A stretch of DNA of 64,000 nucleotides from NCBI RefSeq assembly GCF_014212125.1, contig NZ_JACJVP010000012.1, forward strand, positions 20,909 through 84,908, read 5' to 3'. Every line of letters begins with the position of its first letter. Positions within the stretch are counted from its first letter, which is position 1. The position numbers and the translations under genes were made by a program. The notes under the pieces are model-generated. The model worked only from the letters and a program-made list of their open reading frames with translations. It made no database searches and was not told where the DNA came from. Shown here in pieces: positions 43,875-52,554 of this stretch. Source of the DNA: Cohnella nanjingensis. Lineage in GTDB: Bacteria > Bacillota > Bacilli > Paenibacillales > Paenibacillaceae.

Positions 43875-44021
43875 TTAGGAAATCACGTACTTCACGATGA
43901 CCGCGATGAGGAACACGATGAACATGAAGCCGAACATGCCGCCGAATCCGAAGACAAGGTCCTGCAGATCGTCGCGCGGCTCTTCGTTGATATGCTGCCG
44001 TGGATCTTGAACGTTTTCCAT
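43875..44021 (-). CDS. YqzM-family small membrane protein
   Basis: A 48-residue protein with an acidic/polar N-terminus (NVQDPRQHINEEPRDDLQ) and one transmembrane helix at the C-terminus (FGFMFIVFLIAVIVKYVI). The pattern and length fit the YqzM family of spore-forming Bacillales, function unknown. ATG at 44021 is preceded by AGGAGG on the minus strand, and a terminator follows the stop. A longer in-frame reading upstream has no ribosome-binding site. Confidence 0.82.
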   Translation of the reverse strand: MENVQDPRQHINEEPRDDLQDLVFGFGGMFGFMFIVFLIAVIVKYVIS

Positions 44022-44127
44022 GGGGGGCCTCCTGACACGATCGTTAATCCTAGTATACCCAACATCGCATTTTGTTGTAAAGGCTTCCGCGTGACAAGTT
44101 TGCGACAACCTCCCCGCGCCGCTCTTG

Positions 44128-44136
44128 TGGTACAAT
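44128..44136 (+). promoter_or_regulatory. Extended -10 promoter for uvrC
   Basis: TGG followed directly by TACAAT makes an extended -10 about 45 bp before the uvrC start. A well-placed -35 is absent. Confidence 0.5.
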
Positions 44137-44180
44137 GTAGGGTGCGGGATTAGTCCGATATAGGCGGGAGGCATGCATTG

Positions 44181-46331
44181 ATGGATACCCTTCATACCGA
44201 ATCGCAAGCGGATCGCGATCGCGCGAACGAACGCATCCGCAACAAGCTGGCGCTGCTGCCGGACCAGCCGGGCTGCTACCTGATGAAGAACGGCGAGGGC
44301 ACGATCATCTACGTGGGCAAGGCCAAAGTGCTGAAGAACCGCGTACGCTCCTACTTCATCGGCAGCCACAACGTGAAGACGCAGCGTCTCGTCTCGGAGA
44401 TCCGGGACTTCGAATACATCGTCACGGCCAGCAACATGGAAGCGCTGATCTTGGAGTGCAACCTGATCAAGCAGCATCTTCCCCGTTATAATGTCCTGCT
44501 GAAGGACGATAAATCGTTCCCTTACTTAAAAATCACGAACGAGAAGCATCCGAAGCTCGAGGTGACCCGGAAAGTCGTCAAGGACAAGGCGAAGTACTTC
44601 GGCCCTTATCCGAACGCCTATGCGGCGCAGGAGACGAAGAAACTGCTGGACCGGCTGTATCCGCTGCGCAAGTGCAATACGCTGCCGGACAAAGTTTGCC
44701 TGTACTATCATCTCGGCCAGTGCGTCGCGCCGTGCGAGTATCCGGTCGAGCCTTCGGAGTACGAGCGGATGGTCGGCGAGATGACCCGGTTCCTGAACGG
44801 CGGACACGGCGACATCAAACGCGAGCTCCAGCGGAAAATGGAAGCGGCGGCCGAGGAGCTGGCGTTCGAGCGGGCGCGCGAGTACCGGGATCAGATCGTC
44901 GCGATCGAGTCGCTCATGGAGAAGCAGACGATCACGATGACGGACGCCATGGACCGCGACGTGTTCGGCTATGCCGTGGACAAAGGCTGGATGTGCGTGC
45001 AGATTCTGTACATGCGCCAGGGGAAAATGATTCAGCGCCACGTCTCCGTCTTCCCCTATTACGGCGAGGCGTTCGAAGACTTCATGACGTACGTGACGCA
45101 GTATTACAGCGAGAATCCCGCGCTGCCGCGCGAGATGCTGCTGCCGCCGGCGCCGGAGTCGGCCGCGGCGGAGGGCGCGTTGACGTCCGCCGCTGCGGCT
45201 GCGGAAACGGGAACGTCTGTCGCGACGACGGAGAGCGGAGAGCCAGCTGCCGAAGCGCCAGGCGCGGCGCAGGGCCCAGATGCGGGTAGCGAGGCGCCGA
45301 AGGCCGATGTTGAGCGGGGCGCGAACGCAGAAGGCCTAACGACTGCGGAGAGCGTCGAGGCGATTCTCGCCGATCTCTCGGACGCGACCGGGGAAGAGCA
45401 TGCCGTCGATGAAGGCGGCGAGATCGGAGAGTCGCTGCGGAATTGGCTGCGCATCAAGGTCTCGGTGCCGAAGCGCGGCTCGAAGCGCCAACTCGTGAGC
45501 ATGGCCTGCGACAACGCGCGGGTCGCGCTAGAGGAGAAGTTCCGGCTCATCGCGCGGGACGAGGAGCGCAGCGTGAAGGCGGCAGCGGGGCTCGCCGAGT
45601 GGATCGGCATCCCTTCGGCGCACCGCATCGAGGCGTTCGACAACTCGAACATCCAGGGCGCTTCCCCGGTATCGGCGATGGTCGTCTTCACGGACGGCAA
45701 GCCGGACCGCAAGGAATACCGCAAGTACAACGTGCGCACCGTGCAAGGGCCGGACGATTACGAGACGATGCGCGAAGTCATCCGCCGCCGTTACGAGCGC
45801 GTCCTGAAGGAAGGGCTGGCGCTGCCGGACCTGATCGTCATCGACGGCGGCAAGGGGCAGATCGCCTCGGCCATCGACGTGCTCGTCAACGAGCTGGGGC
45901 TGGACGTGCCCGTGTGCGGCCTGGCGAAGGACGACAAGCACCGGACGGCGCAACTGCTCGTTGGCGATCCGCCGGAGATCGTGCCGCTGCCGCGCGACAG
46001 CCAGGAGTTCTATCTGCTCCAGCGCATTCAGGACGAGGTGCACCGCTTCGCGATTACGTTCCACCGCGAGAAGCGCGCCAAGTCCATGGTCGCCTCGCGC
46101 CTCGACGCGATCCCGGGCATCGGGGAAAAGCGCCGCAAGCAGTTGCTGAAGCACTTCGGCTCGCTCAAGGCGATCCGAGAGGCGTCCGTCGCGGACTTCA
46201 AGCCGCTGTCCATCGGGGAGGCGCTGGCCTCGCGGATCTTGGCGGCGCTGAACGAGGAAGAGCACGGGGCGAAGGTTGCGGAAGCGCAGCCGGACTCCGT
46301 CGCGCAGGAATCGGAAACGAGCGAGCGTTGA
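44181..46331 (+). CDS. uvrC: Excinuclease ABC subunit C
   Basis: The dual-incision nuclease of nucleotide excision repair, acting with UvrA and UvrB. It has the N-terminal GIY-YIG domain ([29 protein letters not shown]), a zinc-type Cys cluster ([22 protein letters not shown]), the UvrB-binding helix pair near residues 215-250, the RNase H-like endonuclease ([18 protein letters not shown]) and C-terminal helix-hairpin-helix repeats. At 716 residues it is about 100 longer than usual. The extra length is an Ala/Glu/Gly-rich low-complexity insert at about residues 323-414 (nt 45148-45427), just before the endonuclease half. ATG 44181 is better spaced from GGGAGG than the adjacent TTG. Confidence 0.93.
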   Translation: MDTLHTESQADRDRANERIRNKLALLPDQPGCYLMKNGEGTIIYVGKAKVLKNRVRSYFIGSHNVKTQRLVSEIRDFEYIVTASNMEALILECNLIKQHLPRYNVLLKDDKSFPYLKITNEKHPKLEVTRKVVKDKAKYFGPYPNAYAAQETKKLLDRLYPLRKCNTLPDKVCLYYHLGQCVAPCEYPVEPSEYERMVGEMTRFLNGGHGDIKRELQRKMEAAAEELAFERAREYRDQIVAIESLMEKQTITMTDAMDRDVFGYAVDKGWMCVQILYMRQGKMIQRHVSVFPYYGEAFEDFMTYVTQYYSENPALPREMLLPPAPESAAAEGALTSAAAAAETGTSVATTESGEPAAEAPGAAQGPDAGSEAPKADVERGANAEGLTTAESVEAILADLSDATGEEHAVDEGGEIGESLRNWLRIKVSVPKRGSKRQLVSMACDNARVALEEKFRLIARDEERSVKAAAGLAEWIGIPSAHRIEAFDNSNIQGASPVSAMVVFTDGKPDRKEYRKYNVRTVQGPDDYETMREVIRRRYERVLKEGLALPDLIVIDGGKGQIASAIDVLVNELGLDVPVCGLAKDDKHRTAQLLVGDPPEIVPLPRDSQEFYLLQRIQDEVHRFAITFHREKRAKSMVASRLDAIPGIGEKRRKQLLKHFGSLKAIREASVADFKPLSIGEALASRILAALNEEEHGAKVAEAQPDSVAQESETSER

Positions 46332-46335
46332 ACAG

Positions 46336-46384
46336 CAAGGGACGATCCCAATTGGCCGAACGAGGCCGCAGGGATCGTCCCTTG
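46336..46384 (+). terminator. Hairpin after uvrC
   Basis: CAAGGGACGATCCC and GGGATCGTCCCTTG form a perfect 14-bp stem with an inner GGCC/GGCC stem, directly after the stop. No T run follows, so it may be a processing or stability element, with true termination at 46661-46694. Confidence 0.6.
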
Positions 46385-46389
46385 TCGCG

Positions 46390-46690
46390 TCATCATCGCC
46401 GGAGGGCCAAAGAGACGTACCCCGTACGTCACATGCGGCGCCTTCGCCTCCGGAAGGCTAAAGAGACGTACCCCGTACGTCACATGCGGCGTCTTCGCCT
46501 CCGGAAGGCTAAAGAGACGTACCCCGTACGTCACATGCGGCGTCTTCGCCTCCGGAAGGCTAAAGAGACGTACCCCGTACGTCACATGCGGCGTCTTCGC
46601 CTCCGGAAGGCTTAAGAGACGTACCCAGTACGCCACATGCGGCGTCTTCGCCTCCACAATGCAAGAGAGACGTACTCAGCTACGTCTCTT
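46390..46690 (+). repeat. Six-copy 51-bp tandem array with internal palindrome
   Basis: AGAGACGTAC begins units at 46411, 46462, 46513, 46564, 46615 and 46666, an exact 51-bp period. Units 1-4 are nearly identical, unit 5 is diverged, and unit 6 is altered into a terminator. Each unit holds GACGTAC-CCC-GTACGTC (7-bp arms), then ACATGCGGCGTCTTCGCC with a second small inverted repeat, and ends CCTCCGGAAGGCT. The core AAAGAGACGTAC-N3-GTACG-N-CAC matches the array at 28.1 kb. It fills the gap between uvrC and the convergent CPBP protease gene. Confidence 0.93.
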
Positions 46691-46694
46691 TTGC
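46661..46694 (+). terminator. Terminator formed by the last 51-bp repeat unit
   Basis: GCAAGAGAGACGTA and TACGTCTCTTTTGC pair around CTCAGC with one bulge, and the T4 run lies in the 3' arm. The left arm is the standard repeat start; the right arm is its longer complement, making a plausible plus-strand terminator for uvrC. Confidence 0.7.
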
Positions 46695-46797
46695 GTATTA
46701 TTCATTTTGCCTAGGCAGCGCTCAGGCCCTCACAGTCACCTACCGACCGCACCGAACCATACCGCCGCCCGCATACATGCCGGCCTGCGCCCCAATC

Positions 46798-48477
46798 TCA
46801 CGCCAGCTTCGCCCCAGCCGCCCCACGCCCCGGGAAGCGGCGGCGCAGCCACCAGACGATGATCCCGACGGCCGCCGGCATGATGAAGCTGAACACGCCG
46901 CCCCAATTGTCGGAGGACAGGCCGTCCGACAGCATCTGCACGCCCATCAGGGTGGAGTCCAGCACGACGTGGGCGAAGAGGACGGCCAGCAGGCCGAACC
47001 GAAGCATGAACCAGCCGAAGAGGAGGCCCATCAATGTCAGCTCGATAAGCCGCGTATACACGGGATAGACGGCATAGCCGACGTGCCCGAACGCCCAGAT
47101 CGCCGAAGCGGGCACCATCGCGATGAGCGTGAGCGTCGCCGCCGACCTCCGCGAAGGGTCGCGCCGCAGAATGCGTCTCGCCCCGCCTACGAACCAACGG
47201 CGGAACAGCCCGATGCTGAAGAGGCGGCTCTGCAGCTCCTCGGAGATGCCCGCGCACCACCCGAGCAGCGGCAGCAGCCACGGATAGGCCATGTTGTACA
47301 TCGACTGCGAGGCGTCGGAGGAGTAGAACGAGCCCAGCAGCGCCTGCAGGACCACTAGAATGATCGACTGCGCCCCCAGCAGGATCATCGCCAGCACGTA
47401 GCCCTGGCCCGCGCTTCGCAGCACGCTCGCCCCGAAGCCCGGATCGCGCCAACGCGGCCAGAGGGAATAGCCCATCGATCGCCACAGGCCGTCGCCGCCG
47501 ACCGCGCTGAAGTACGTCAGCAGCGCCATCGCGGCGTAGATGAACAGATTCACGATCAGCAGCGTCATGACGGCGCCATCGCCCGTCTCGGCCCCCATTT
47601 GCGCGCGGATACCGGCCTTCAGATTGAAGGTGAAGCCCGCGTACAGCAAGAAGAACGCGCTCGACAGGAAGATCCCGCGGCGGAACGACGACCATCCGCT
47701 GTAAGTGGCCGCGTAGATGACCGCCAGCACGAAGAGGGTGATCATCGGCAGCACGAAGCCGAAGATGGACAGCTTCCCGGCGATCTTCTCCTGACCGGCC
47801 ATATAGTCGGTATAGGAGGCGGGCAGCACATAACGGTAAGTCAGCCGCTCGCCGGGCTTGACGGTAAGCTGCAATCGAGCCTCGCCTAGCTCGCTCTTGC
47901 GGGATTGCAGCACGACGGCCCCGTCAGGGGTCGCGTCGCCGGTCGGCTCCCACTCGGCTTCATCGTAGCCCGCCTGACCGACCCAGGCTAGCGCCGCCGC
48001 CGTCTGCTCGCGGCCTGCCGGCACGGTCGCCGCCAACTGCTCCTCCTGGCGCTTGCTGAGCCCGAGGGACGCCCGATTGCCGCTGACCCGATCCCAGGAG
48101 ACGAGCTGTCCCGATTGCATATGCAGCGCCAGCGTCAGCCGCTCGTCGCTGCCGGCCGGGCGCAGCTCGACCTCGTACACATCCGTCGGAAATTTCGCAT
48201 CCCATGTTTTGTCATAGGCCTTGGATAGCCGTTCCTTGGACAGATAGCCGACCGTGTCGCTGTCGGAGAGGTGGGTGACAACGATGCGGGAAGTCTCGTC
48301 CGGCCGAATGCCCCATTTCTCTGCCGCATAGCCCAGTGCTTGCTGGCGCGCGGCATCGCGCTCTAGAACGCCATTTCCTCCGGAGGACGATATTTGATCC
48401 GAATTCGGAAAGACTTGGAGAAAGAGAAAGAGCAGGAAGCCAATCCCTGAAATTACGTACCAACGAAAAGAAAGCAA
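46798..48477 (-). CDS. CPBP-family intramembrane glutamic protease
   Basis: A 559-residue membrane protein. The N-terminal signal/anchor helix is followed by an extracytoplasmic region of about 200 residues (SNRASLGLS-type lipoprotein-like domain). About eight helices follow, with the Abi/CPBP protease core: EELQSR (Glu-Glu-x3-Arg), FGHVGY (catalytic His) and HVVLDS (second His). The family processes membrane peptides or prenylated proteins and sometimes gives bacteriocin immunity. The start is TTG at 48477 with GGAGGG seven bases upstream. Substrate unknown. Confidence 0.88.
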   Translation of the reverse strand: MLSFRWYVISGIGFLLFLFLQVFPNSDQISSSGGNGVLERDAARQQALGYAAEKWGIRPDETSRIVVTHLSDSDTVGYLSKERLSKAYDKTWDAKFPTDVYEVELRPAGSDERLTLALHMQSGQLVSWDRVSGNRASLGLSKRQEEQLAATVPAGREQTAAALAWVGQAGYDEAEWEPTGDATPDGAVVLQSRKSELGEARLQLTVKPGERLTYRYVLPASYTDYMAGQEKIAGKLSIFGFVLPMITLFVLAVIYAATYSGWSSFRRGIFLSSAFFLLYAGFTFNLKAGIRAQMGAETGDGAVMTLLIVNLFIYAAMALLTYFSAVGGDGLWRSMGYSLWPRWRDPGFGASVLRSAGQGYVLAMILLGAQSIILVVLQALLGSFYSSDASQSMYNMAYPWLLPLLGWCAGISEELQSRLFSIGLFRRWFVGGARRILRRDPSRRSAATLTLIAMVPASAIWAFGHVGYAVYPVYTRLIELTLMGLLFGWFMLRFGLLAVLFAHVVLDSTLMGVQMLSDGLSSDNWGGVFSFIMPAAVGIIVWWLRRRFPGRGAAGAKLA

Positions 48478-48679
48478 ATTAGAACCCTCCGATCGATTCT
48501 TCGTTCAAGTAAACGCATACAAGCGGCCTATCGTAGCGGATTCCCCGTTTATCACATGATATCGCGATGAATTGATGCCAGATCGAGAGAAAGATGAAGA
48601 ATCGTCGTAAAAATGCGTTTATACGGCAGCCAAACGCTTGTATATCCGCTTTTACCGTTTAATTTCGCGTTTTTTGCTG

Positions 48680-48708
48680 TTGTGTGCGGTGTTGGGACGG
48701 ACTATAAT
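48680..48708 (+). promoter_or_regulatory. Promoter of the ktr operon leader
   Basis: TTGTGT (48680-48685), 17 bp, TATAAT (48703-48708). Transcription would begin around 48715, about 35 nt before the riboswitch aptamer. Confidence 0.8.
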
Positions 48709-48747
48709 GCGGTGTAATGTTCTTTCCATATTATCCATCATACTACC

Positions 48748-48904
48748 CAGCCGAATTTCTGCAAGAAAACGGGGGAACCACAGATTCAAGCGCCTTTCGC
48801 TCGCGCGACGCGAGCCAAGGTGCCGGGGTGAATTCCGCAGCGCGCCGCCGCGCCGGATAGGGCAACTGTTCAAGCCCGAACCCGTCAGCTAACCTCGTAG
48901 GCTG
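48748..48904 (+). promoter_or_regulatory. c-di-AMP riboswitch (ydaO-yuaA type) before ktr genes
   Basis: Conserved blocks appear in the right order: CGGGGGAACCA (48770-48780), GGTGCCGGGGTGAATTC (48819-48835), AGGGCAACTGTTCAAGCCCG (48859-48878), and GTCAGCTAACCTCGTAGG (48884-48901). A P1 helix can form from CAGCC (48748) and GGCTG (48900). This RNA binds cyclic di-AMP and is known to control K+ transport and wall genes. A terminator follows after 27 nt, so ligand binding should shut off the Ktr genes. Confidence 0.92.
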
Positions 48905-48931
48905 TTCATGAACAGGACTCGTGTGCGCGAA

Positions 48932-48957
48932 GGCACTGGAGCTCCAGTGTCTTTTTT
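48932..48957 (+). terminator. Riboswitch expression-platform terminator
   Basis: The perfect palindrome CACTGGAGCTCCAGTG is followed by TCTTTTTT. The palindrome TGTTCATGAACA at 48903-48914 lies between aptamer and terminator and could take part in the switch. From here to 49162 the sequence is a GC-rich, low-complexity leader without a gene. Confidence 0.9.
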
Positions 48958-49162
48958 GATGCGCCAAAAAGCGGTTACGCGCCGCGCCCGCGCCCGGGCG
49001 ACAACCGAGCGCGCCCGAGCGACGACCGGGCCGCGCGGAACGATCGCGCCCGCGCAACGACCGCTCCGCATCTTCGAACGGAGGAGCGGCCCCCCGTTGG
49101 TCCTGTCGTCAACTGCACAAGAGATTGCGCTAATTTTTGGTTAACCTATGAGGTGACAAGAC

Positions 49163-50506
49163 TTGCTTAAGAAATGGCTCCGACGGTTCTATGCTTCCCC
49201 GCCGCGCGTAATCGTCGCCGGATTCGCCGCGATCATCTTCATCGGGACGGCGCTGCTTCGGCTTCCCGCCTCTTCGGCATCCGGGGAGACGACGCCTTGG
49301 CTCGAAGCGTTCTTCTACTCCGCTTCGGCGACCTGCGTCACCGGACTTGCGCGGCTCGATACGGGCACGTACTTCTCGGCGTTCGGTCATTGGGTCATTC
49401 TGGCGCTCGTGCAATTGGGCGGTCTCGGCTTCATGACGACCGGCACGCTGTTCGCGCTCTTCGCGGGGAAGAAGGTGTCGCTGAAGGACAAGCTCATCCT
49501 TCAGGAATCGCTGAACCAAGGCTCGCTGGAAGGCATCGTTCGCCTCGTCCGCAGGGTGCTCTTGTACGCCCTTAGCATCGAAGCGGTCGGCGCCCTGCTG
49601 TTCGCCCTGCGCTTCATGCAGGAGATGAGCCCGGGCCGCGCCATCTATTACGGCATTTTCCATAGCGTGTCGATCTTCAACAACGCCGGATTCGACCTGT
49701 TCGGCCAGTTCCGGAGCATGACCGCCTATGTCGGCGACGTCTACGTGAACCTCCTGTCCGTCGTACTGGTCTTCCTCGGCGGCGTCGGCTTCATCGTTTT
49801 GTCCGATCTGCTCGAACTCCGGACCCGCCGGCGGCTGTCGCTGCACTCGCGCGTCGTGCTGTGGGTATCCGCCTTCCTGATCGTCGTCGGCACGGTCACG
49901 ATTCTGATCTTCGAGTACACGAACCAGGATTCCCTCGGACCGCTCGGCTTCGGGGAGAAGTTGCTCGCCGCGATGCTGCAGTCCGTGACTACCCGATCGG
50001 CGGGCATCACGACGGTGGATATCGCTTCGTTCCGCGACGCGACCCAGTTCGCGATGATCCTGCTCATGTTCGTAGGCGCGTCTCCGGGCTCCACCGGCGG
50101 AGGCATCAAGACGACGACGTTCGCGGTGCTGGCCAGCGCCGTCTGGTCGATGATGCGGGGCCGGAGCGACGTGGTGCTGTTTCGATCCCGCATCGAACGG
50201 TCAAAAGTAAACAAGGCGGTTACCGTCACGATGCTGAGCTTGGCGATCGTCATGGGGGCGGTCATGATCCTATCCGTCACGGAGCGGCAGTCCTTCCTGA
50301 TCATTCTATTCGAGGTCATGTCCGCTTACGCCACCGTCGGCTTGTCCGCTGGGATGACTGGCGACCTCACGCCGTTCGGCCAAGTCCTTATCGCCGTCCT
50401 GATGTTCGTCGGCCGCCTGGGCCCGCTGACATTCACCTACGCGCTGGGCACCCGGTCCGGGCGTACGCTCTACCGCTACGCGGAAGGCCGCATCATCATT
50501 GGATAA
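49163..50506 (+). CDS. ktrB: Potassium channel subunit KtrB, copy 1
   Basis: A 447-residue KtrB/TrkH-type K+ translocating subunit. Four pore loops supply the selectivity filter: ATCVTGLA, NNAGFDLF, TTRSAGITT and YATVGLSAG. The GASPGSTGGGIKTTTF motif lies in the gating region. Start TTG 49163 after GAGGTG. It is first in a gene set under the c-di-AMP riboswitch. A second KtrB of the same length follows after 13 bp, and one KtrA gene follows both. Confidence 0.93.
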   Translation: MLKKWLRRFYASPPRVIVAGFAAIIFIGTALLRLPASSASGETTPWLEAFFYSASATCVTGLARLDTGTYFSAFGHWVILALVQLGGLGFMTTGTLFALFAGKKVSLKDKLILQESLNQGSLEGIVRLVRRVLLYALSIEAVGALLFALRFMQEMSPGRAIYYGIFHSVSIFNNAGFDLFGQFRSMTAYVGDVYVNLLSVVLVFLGGVGFIVLSDLLELRTRRRLSLHSRVVLWVSAFLIVVGTVTILIFEYTNQDSLGPLGFGEKLLAAMLQSVTTRSAGITTVDIASFRDATQFAMILLMFVGASPGSTGGGIKTTTFAVLASAVWSMMRGRSDVVLFRSRIERSKVNKAVTVTMLSLAIVMGAVMILSVTERQSFLIILFEVMSAYATVGLSAGMTGDLTPFGQVLIAVLMFVGRLGPLTFTYALGTRSGRTLYRYAEGRIIIG

Positions 50507-50519
50507 GGGAGAGTTCGCC

Positions 50520-51863
50520 TTGCTGAGAAAAGTCGTGAAATGGCTCACCGTCTCCCCCCCGCGGATCCTCACCCTCGGGTTCGCGCTGATCATCATGGTC
50601 GGCGCGCAGATTCTCTCCCTGCCCATCGCCTCGGCGACGGGTGAGCGCACGCCGTTCATCGACGCGCTGTTCACGGCGACCTCCGCCACTTGCGTAACGG
50701 GACTCGTGACCGTGGACACGGGCACGCACTATTCGACCTTCGGGCAGATCGTGATCTTGCTGCTCATCCAGATCGGGGGTCTCGGCTTCATGACGATGGC
50801 GACGCTGTTCGCCTTCTTCCTGAAGCGACGCATCTCGCTGAAGGAACGGCTGATCCTGCAGGAGGCGCTCAACCAATCGGACATGGAAGGGATCATCCGT
50901 CTCGTCCGCAAGGTCGTCCTGTACGCCCTGACGATCGAAGGGGTGGGGGCGCTGCTGTTCACGATCCGTTTCCTGTTCGATATGCGTCCCGGACGGGCGG
51001 TATACGCAGGCATCTTTCACGCGATCTCCTTCTTCAACAATGCCGGCTTCGACATCATGGGCGAGTTCCGCAGCTTGACGGACTACGTCGACGATCCGCT
51101 GGTCAACATCGTCACGATGCTCTTGATCGTCACGGGCGGCCTGGGCTTCGTCGTCCTCTCGGACTTGACGGACCTCGGCAAACGCAAGCGGCTGTCTCTT
51201 CATACCAAAGTCGTGCTCAGCATGTCCGGCTTCCTCATCCTGTTCGGCGCGGTCGTCATCTTCCTATTCGAATATTCGAACCCGGGCACGATGAAGCAGC
51301 TACCCCTTGGCACGAAGATTCTATCCGCCTTCCTGCAGTCGGTCAGCCCCCGGACGGCGGGGGTCAACACGCTCGACCTGGCGAGTCTCCGGCAAGCCAC
51401 GCAGTTCTTCATCGTCATCCTCATGTTCATCGGGGCGTCGCCAGGCTCGACCGGCGGCGGGATCAAGACGACGACGTTCGCCGCCCTGCTCGGGGCCGTA
51501 TGGGCGATGATCCGGGGCAGGGAGGACGTCGTGATGTTCAGGTATCGGCTCGCGCAGGAACGGGTGAACAAAGCGCTCACGCTGACGCTGCTCGCGCTCG
51601 CGCTGGTCATCACGGCAACGATGATTCTATCCACGACGGAAGACCATCATTTCCTCATGATCCTGTTCGAGGTCACCTCGGCGTTCGGCACGGTCGGCCT
51701 GACGATGGGGTTGACGACGCAATTGACGCTCACAGGCAAGATTATCATCATCCTGATGATGTACATCGGCCGGCTGGGTCCGCTGACGCTGGGTTACGCG
51801 CTGTCGCCGAAGCAAGAGCGGGCGCTGTACCGACAGGCGGAAGGCAAGATTATCATCGGATAG
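50520..51863 (+). CDS. ktrB: Potassium channel subunit KtrB, copy 2
   Basis: A 447-residue paralogue of the preceding gene, with filter loops ATCVTGLV, NNAGFDIM, SPRTAGVNT and FGTVGLTMG. I chose TTG 50520 because GGGAGAG is six bases upstream and the length then equals copy 1; a longer reading from 50499 would overlap the first gene. Two KtrB subunits sharing one KtrA may give channels of different affinity or mixed dimers. Confidence 0.92.
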   Translation: MLRKVVKWLTVSPPRILTLGFALIIMVGAQILSLPIASATGERTPFIDALFTATSATCVTGLVTVDTGTHYSTFGQIVILLLIQIGGLGFMTMATLFAFFLKRRISLKERLILQEALNQSDMEGIIRLVRKVVLYALTIEGVGALLFTIRFLFDMRPGRAVYAGIFHAISFFNNAGFDIMGEFRSLTDYVDDPLVNIVTMLLIVTGGLGFVVLSDLTDLGKRKRLSLHTKVVLSMSGFLILFGAVVIFLFEYSNPGTMKQLPLGTKILSAFLQSVSPRTAGVNTLDLASLRQATQFFIVILMFIGASPGSTGGGIKTTTFAALLGAVWAMIRGREDVVMFRYRLAQERVNKALTLTLLALALVITATMILSTTEDHHFLMILFEVTSAFGTVGLTMGLTTQLTLTGKIIIILMMYIGRLGPLTLGYALSPKQERALYRQAEGKIIIG

Positions 51864-51879
51864 AGAGAGGGCTCCCAAC

Positions 51880-52542
51880 ATGAAGTTCAATCAATTCGTC
51901 ATCATCGGCTTAGGCCGATTCGGCTCCAGCATCGGCCGCGAGCTGATGCAGCTCGGATACGAAGTGCTCGGCGTGGACCGGGACGAGGAGAAAGTCGAGG
52001 AGATGAGCGGCGTGCTGACGCACGCGGTCGTCGCGGACGCCACGGAGGAGAACGTGCTGCGTTCGGTCGGCGCGCGGAACTTCGACTGCGGCGTCGTCGC
52101 GATCGGCGACGACATCCAGGCGAGCATCCTGGCGACGATCCTGCTGAAGGAGCTCGGCGTGAAGAAGGTGGTGGCGAAGGCGGTATCCGAACTGCACGGC
52201 CGCGTGCTGGAGCGGATCGGCGTCGATCGCATCATCTACCCAGAGCGCGATATGGGCATCCGCGTGGCGCATCAGCTCGTCTCGCCGAACCTGCTCGACT
52301 ATATCGAATTGTCCAAGCAGTATACGATCGCCGAGCTGAACGTGCCGGATTGCCTCTCGGGCAAGTCGCTCTCCGAGGTGAATCCGCGCGGGCGCTTCGG
52401 CTGCAGCATCGTGGCGATCAACAAACCCAAGGGCATCATCATCGCGCCGACCGCCTCCGACGTGCTCGCGGAGCGGGACGTGATGGTCGTCATCGGGACG
52501 AATCAGCAGATCGAATCGTTCCAGCATTCGATCGGACAATAA
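51880..52542 (+). CDS. ktrA: Potassium channel regulatory subunit KtrA
   Basis: A 220-residue cytoplasmic ring-forming subunit that gates KtrB. The N-terminal RCK domain has the nucleotide-binding fold VIIGLGRFGSSIGREL and the acidic residue in VDRDEEKVEE; the C-terminal RCK_C domain (from about residue 140) is the known c-di-AMP binding region in KtrA proteins. ATG 51880 lies 16 bp after the second ktrB. c-di-AMP could therefore act on this system twice, on RNA and on protein. Confidence 0.93.
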   Translation: MKFNQFVIIGLGRFGSSIGRELMQLGYEVLGVDRDEEKVEEMSGVLTHAVVADATEENVLRSVGARNFDCGVVAIGDDIQASILATILLKELGVKKVVAKAVSELHGRVLERIGVDRIIYPERDMGIRVAHQLVSPNLLDYIELSKQYTIAELNVPDCLSGKSLSEVNPRGRFGCSIVAINKPKGIIIAPTASDVLAERDVMVVIGTNQQIESFQHSIGQ

Positions 52543-52554
52543 GGGGCGGAACGC

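Noticed and set aside
46390..46690. CRISPR array
   Set aside because: The units are contiguous copies without unique spacers, and there are no cas genes.
48638..48892. 84-codon plus-strand frame before the ktr genes
   Set aside because: It runs through the promoter and the c-di-AMP aptamer, which explain the sequence better.
50499..50519. Earlier start for the second KtrB gene
   Set aside because: It would overlap the first gene's end; the TTG at 50520 has a better ribosome-binding site and gives the same length as copy 1.
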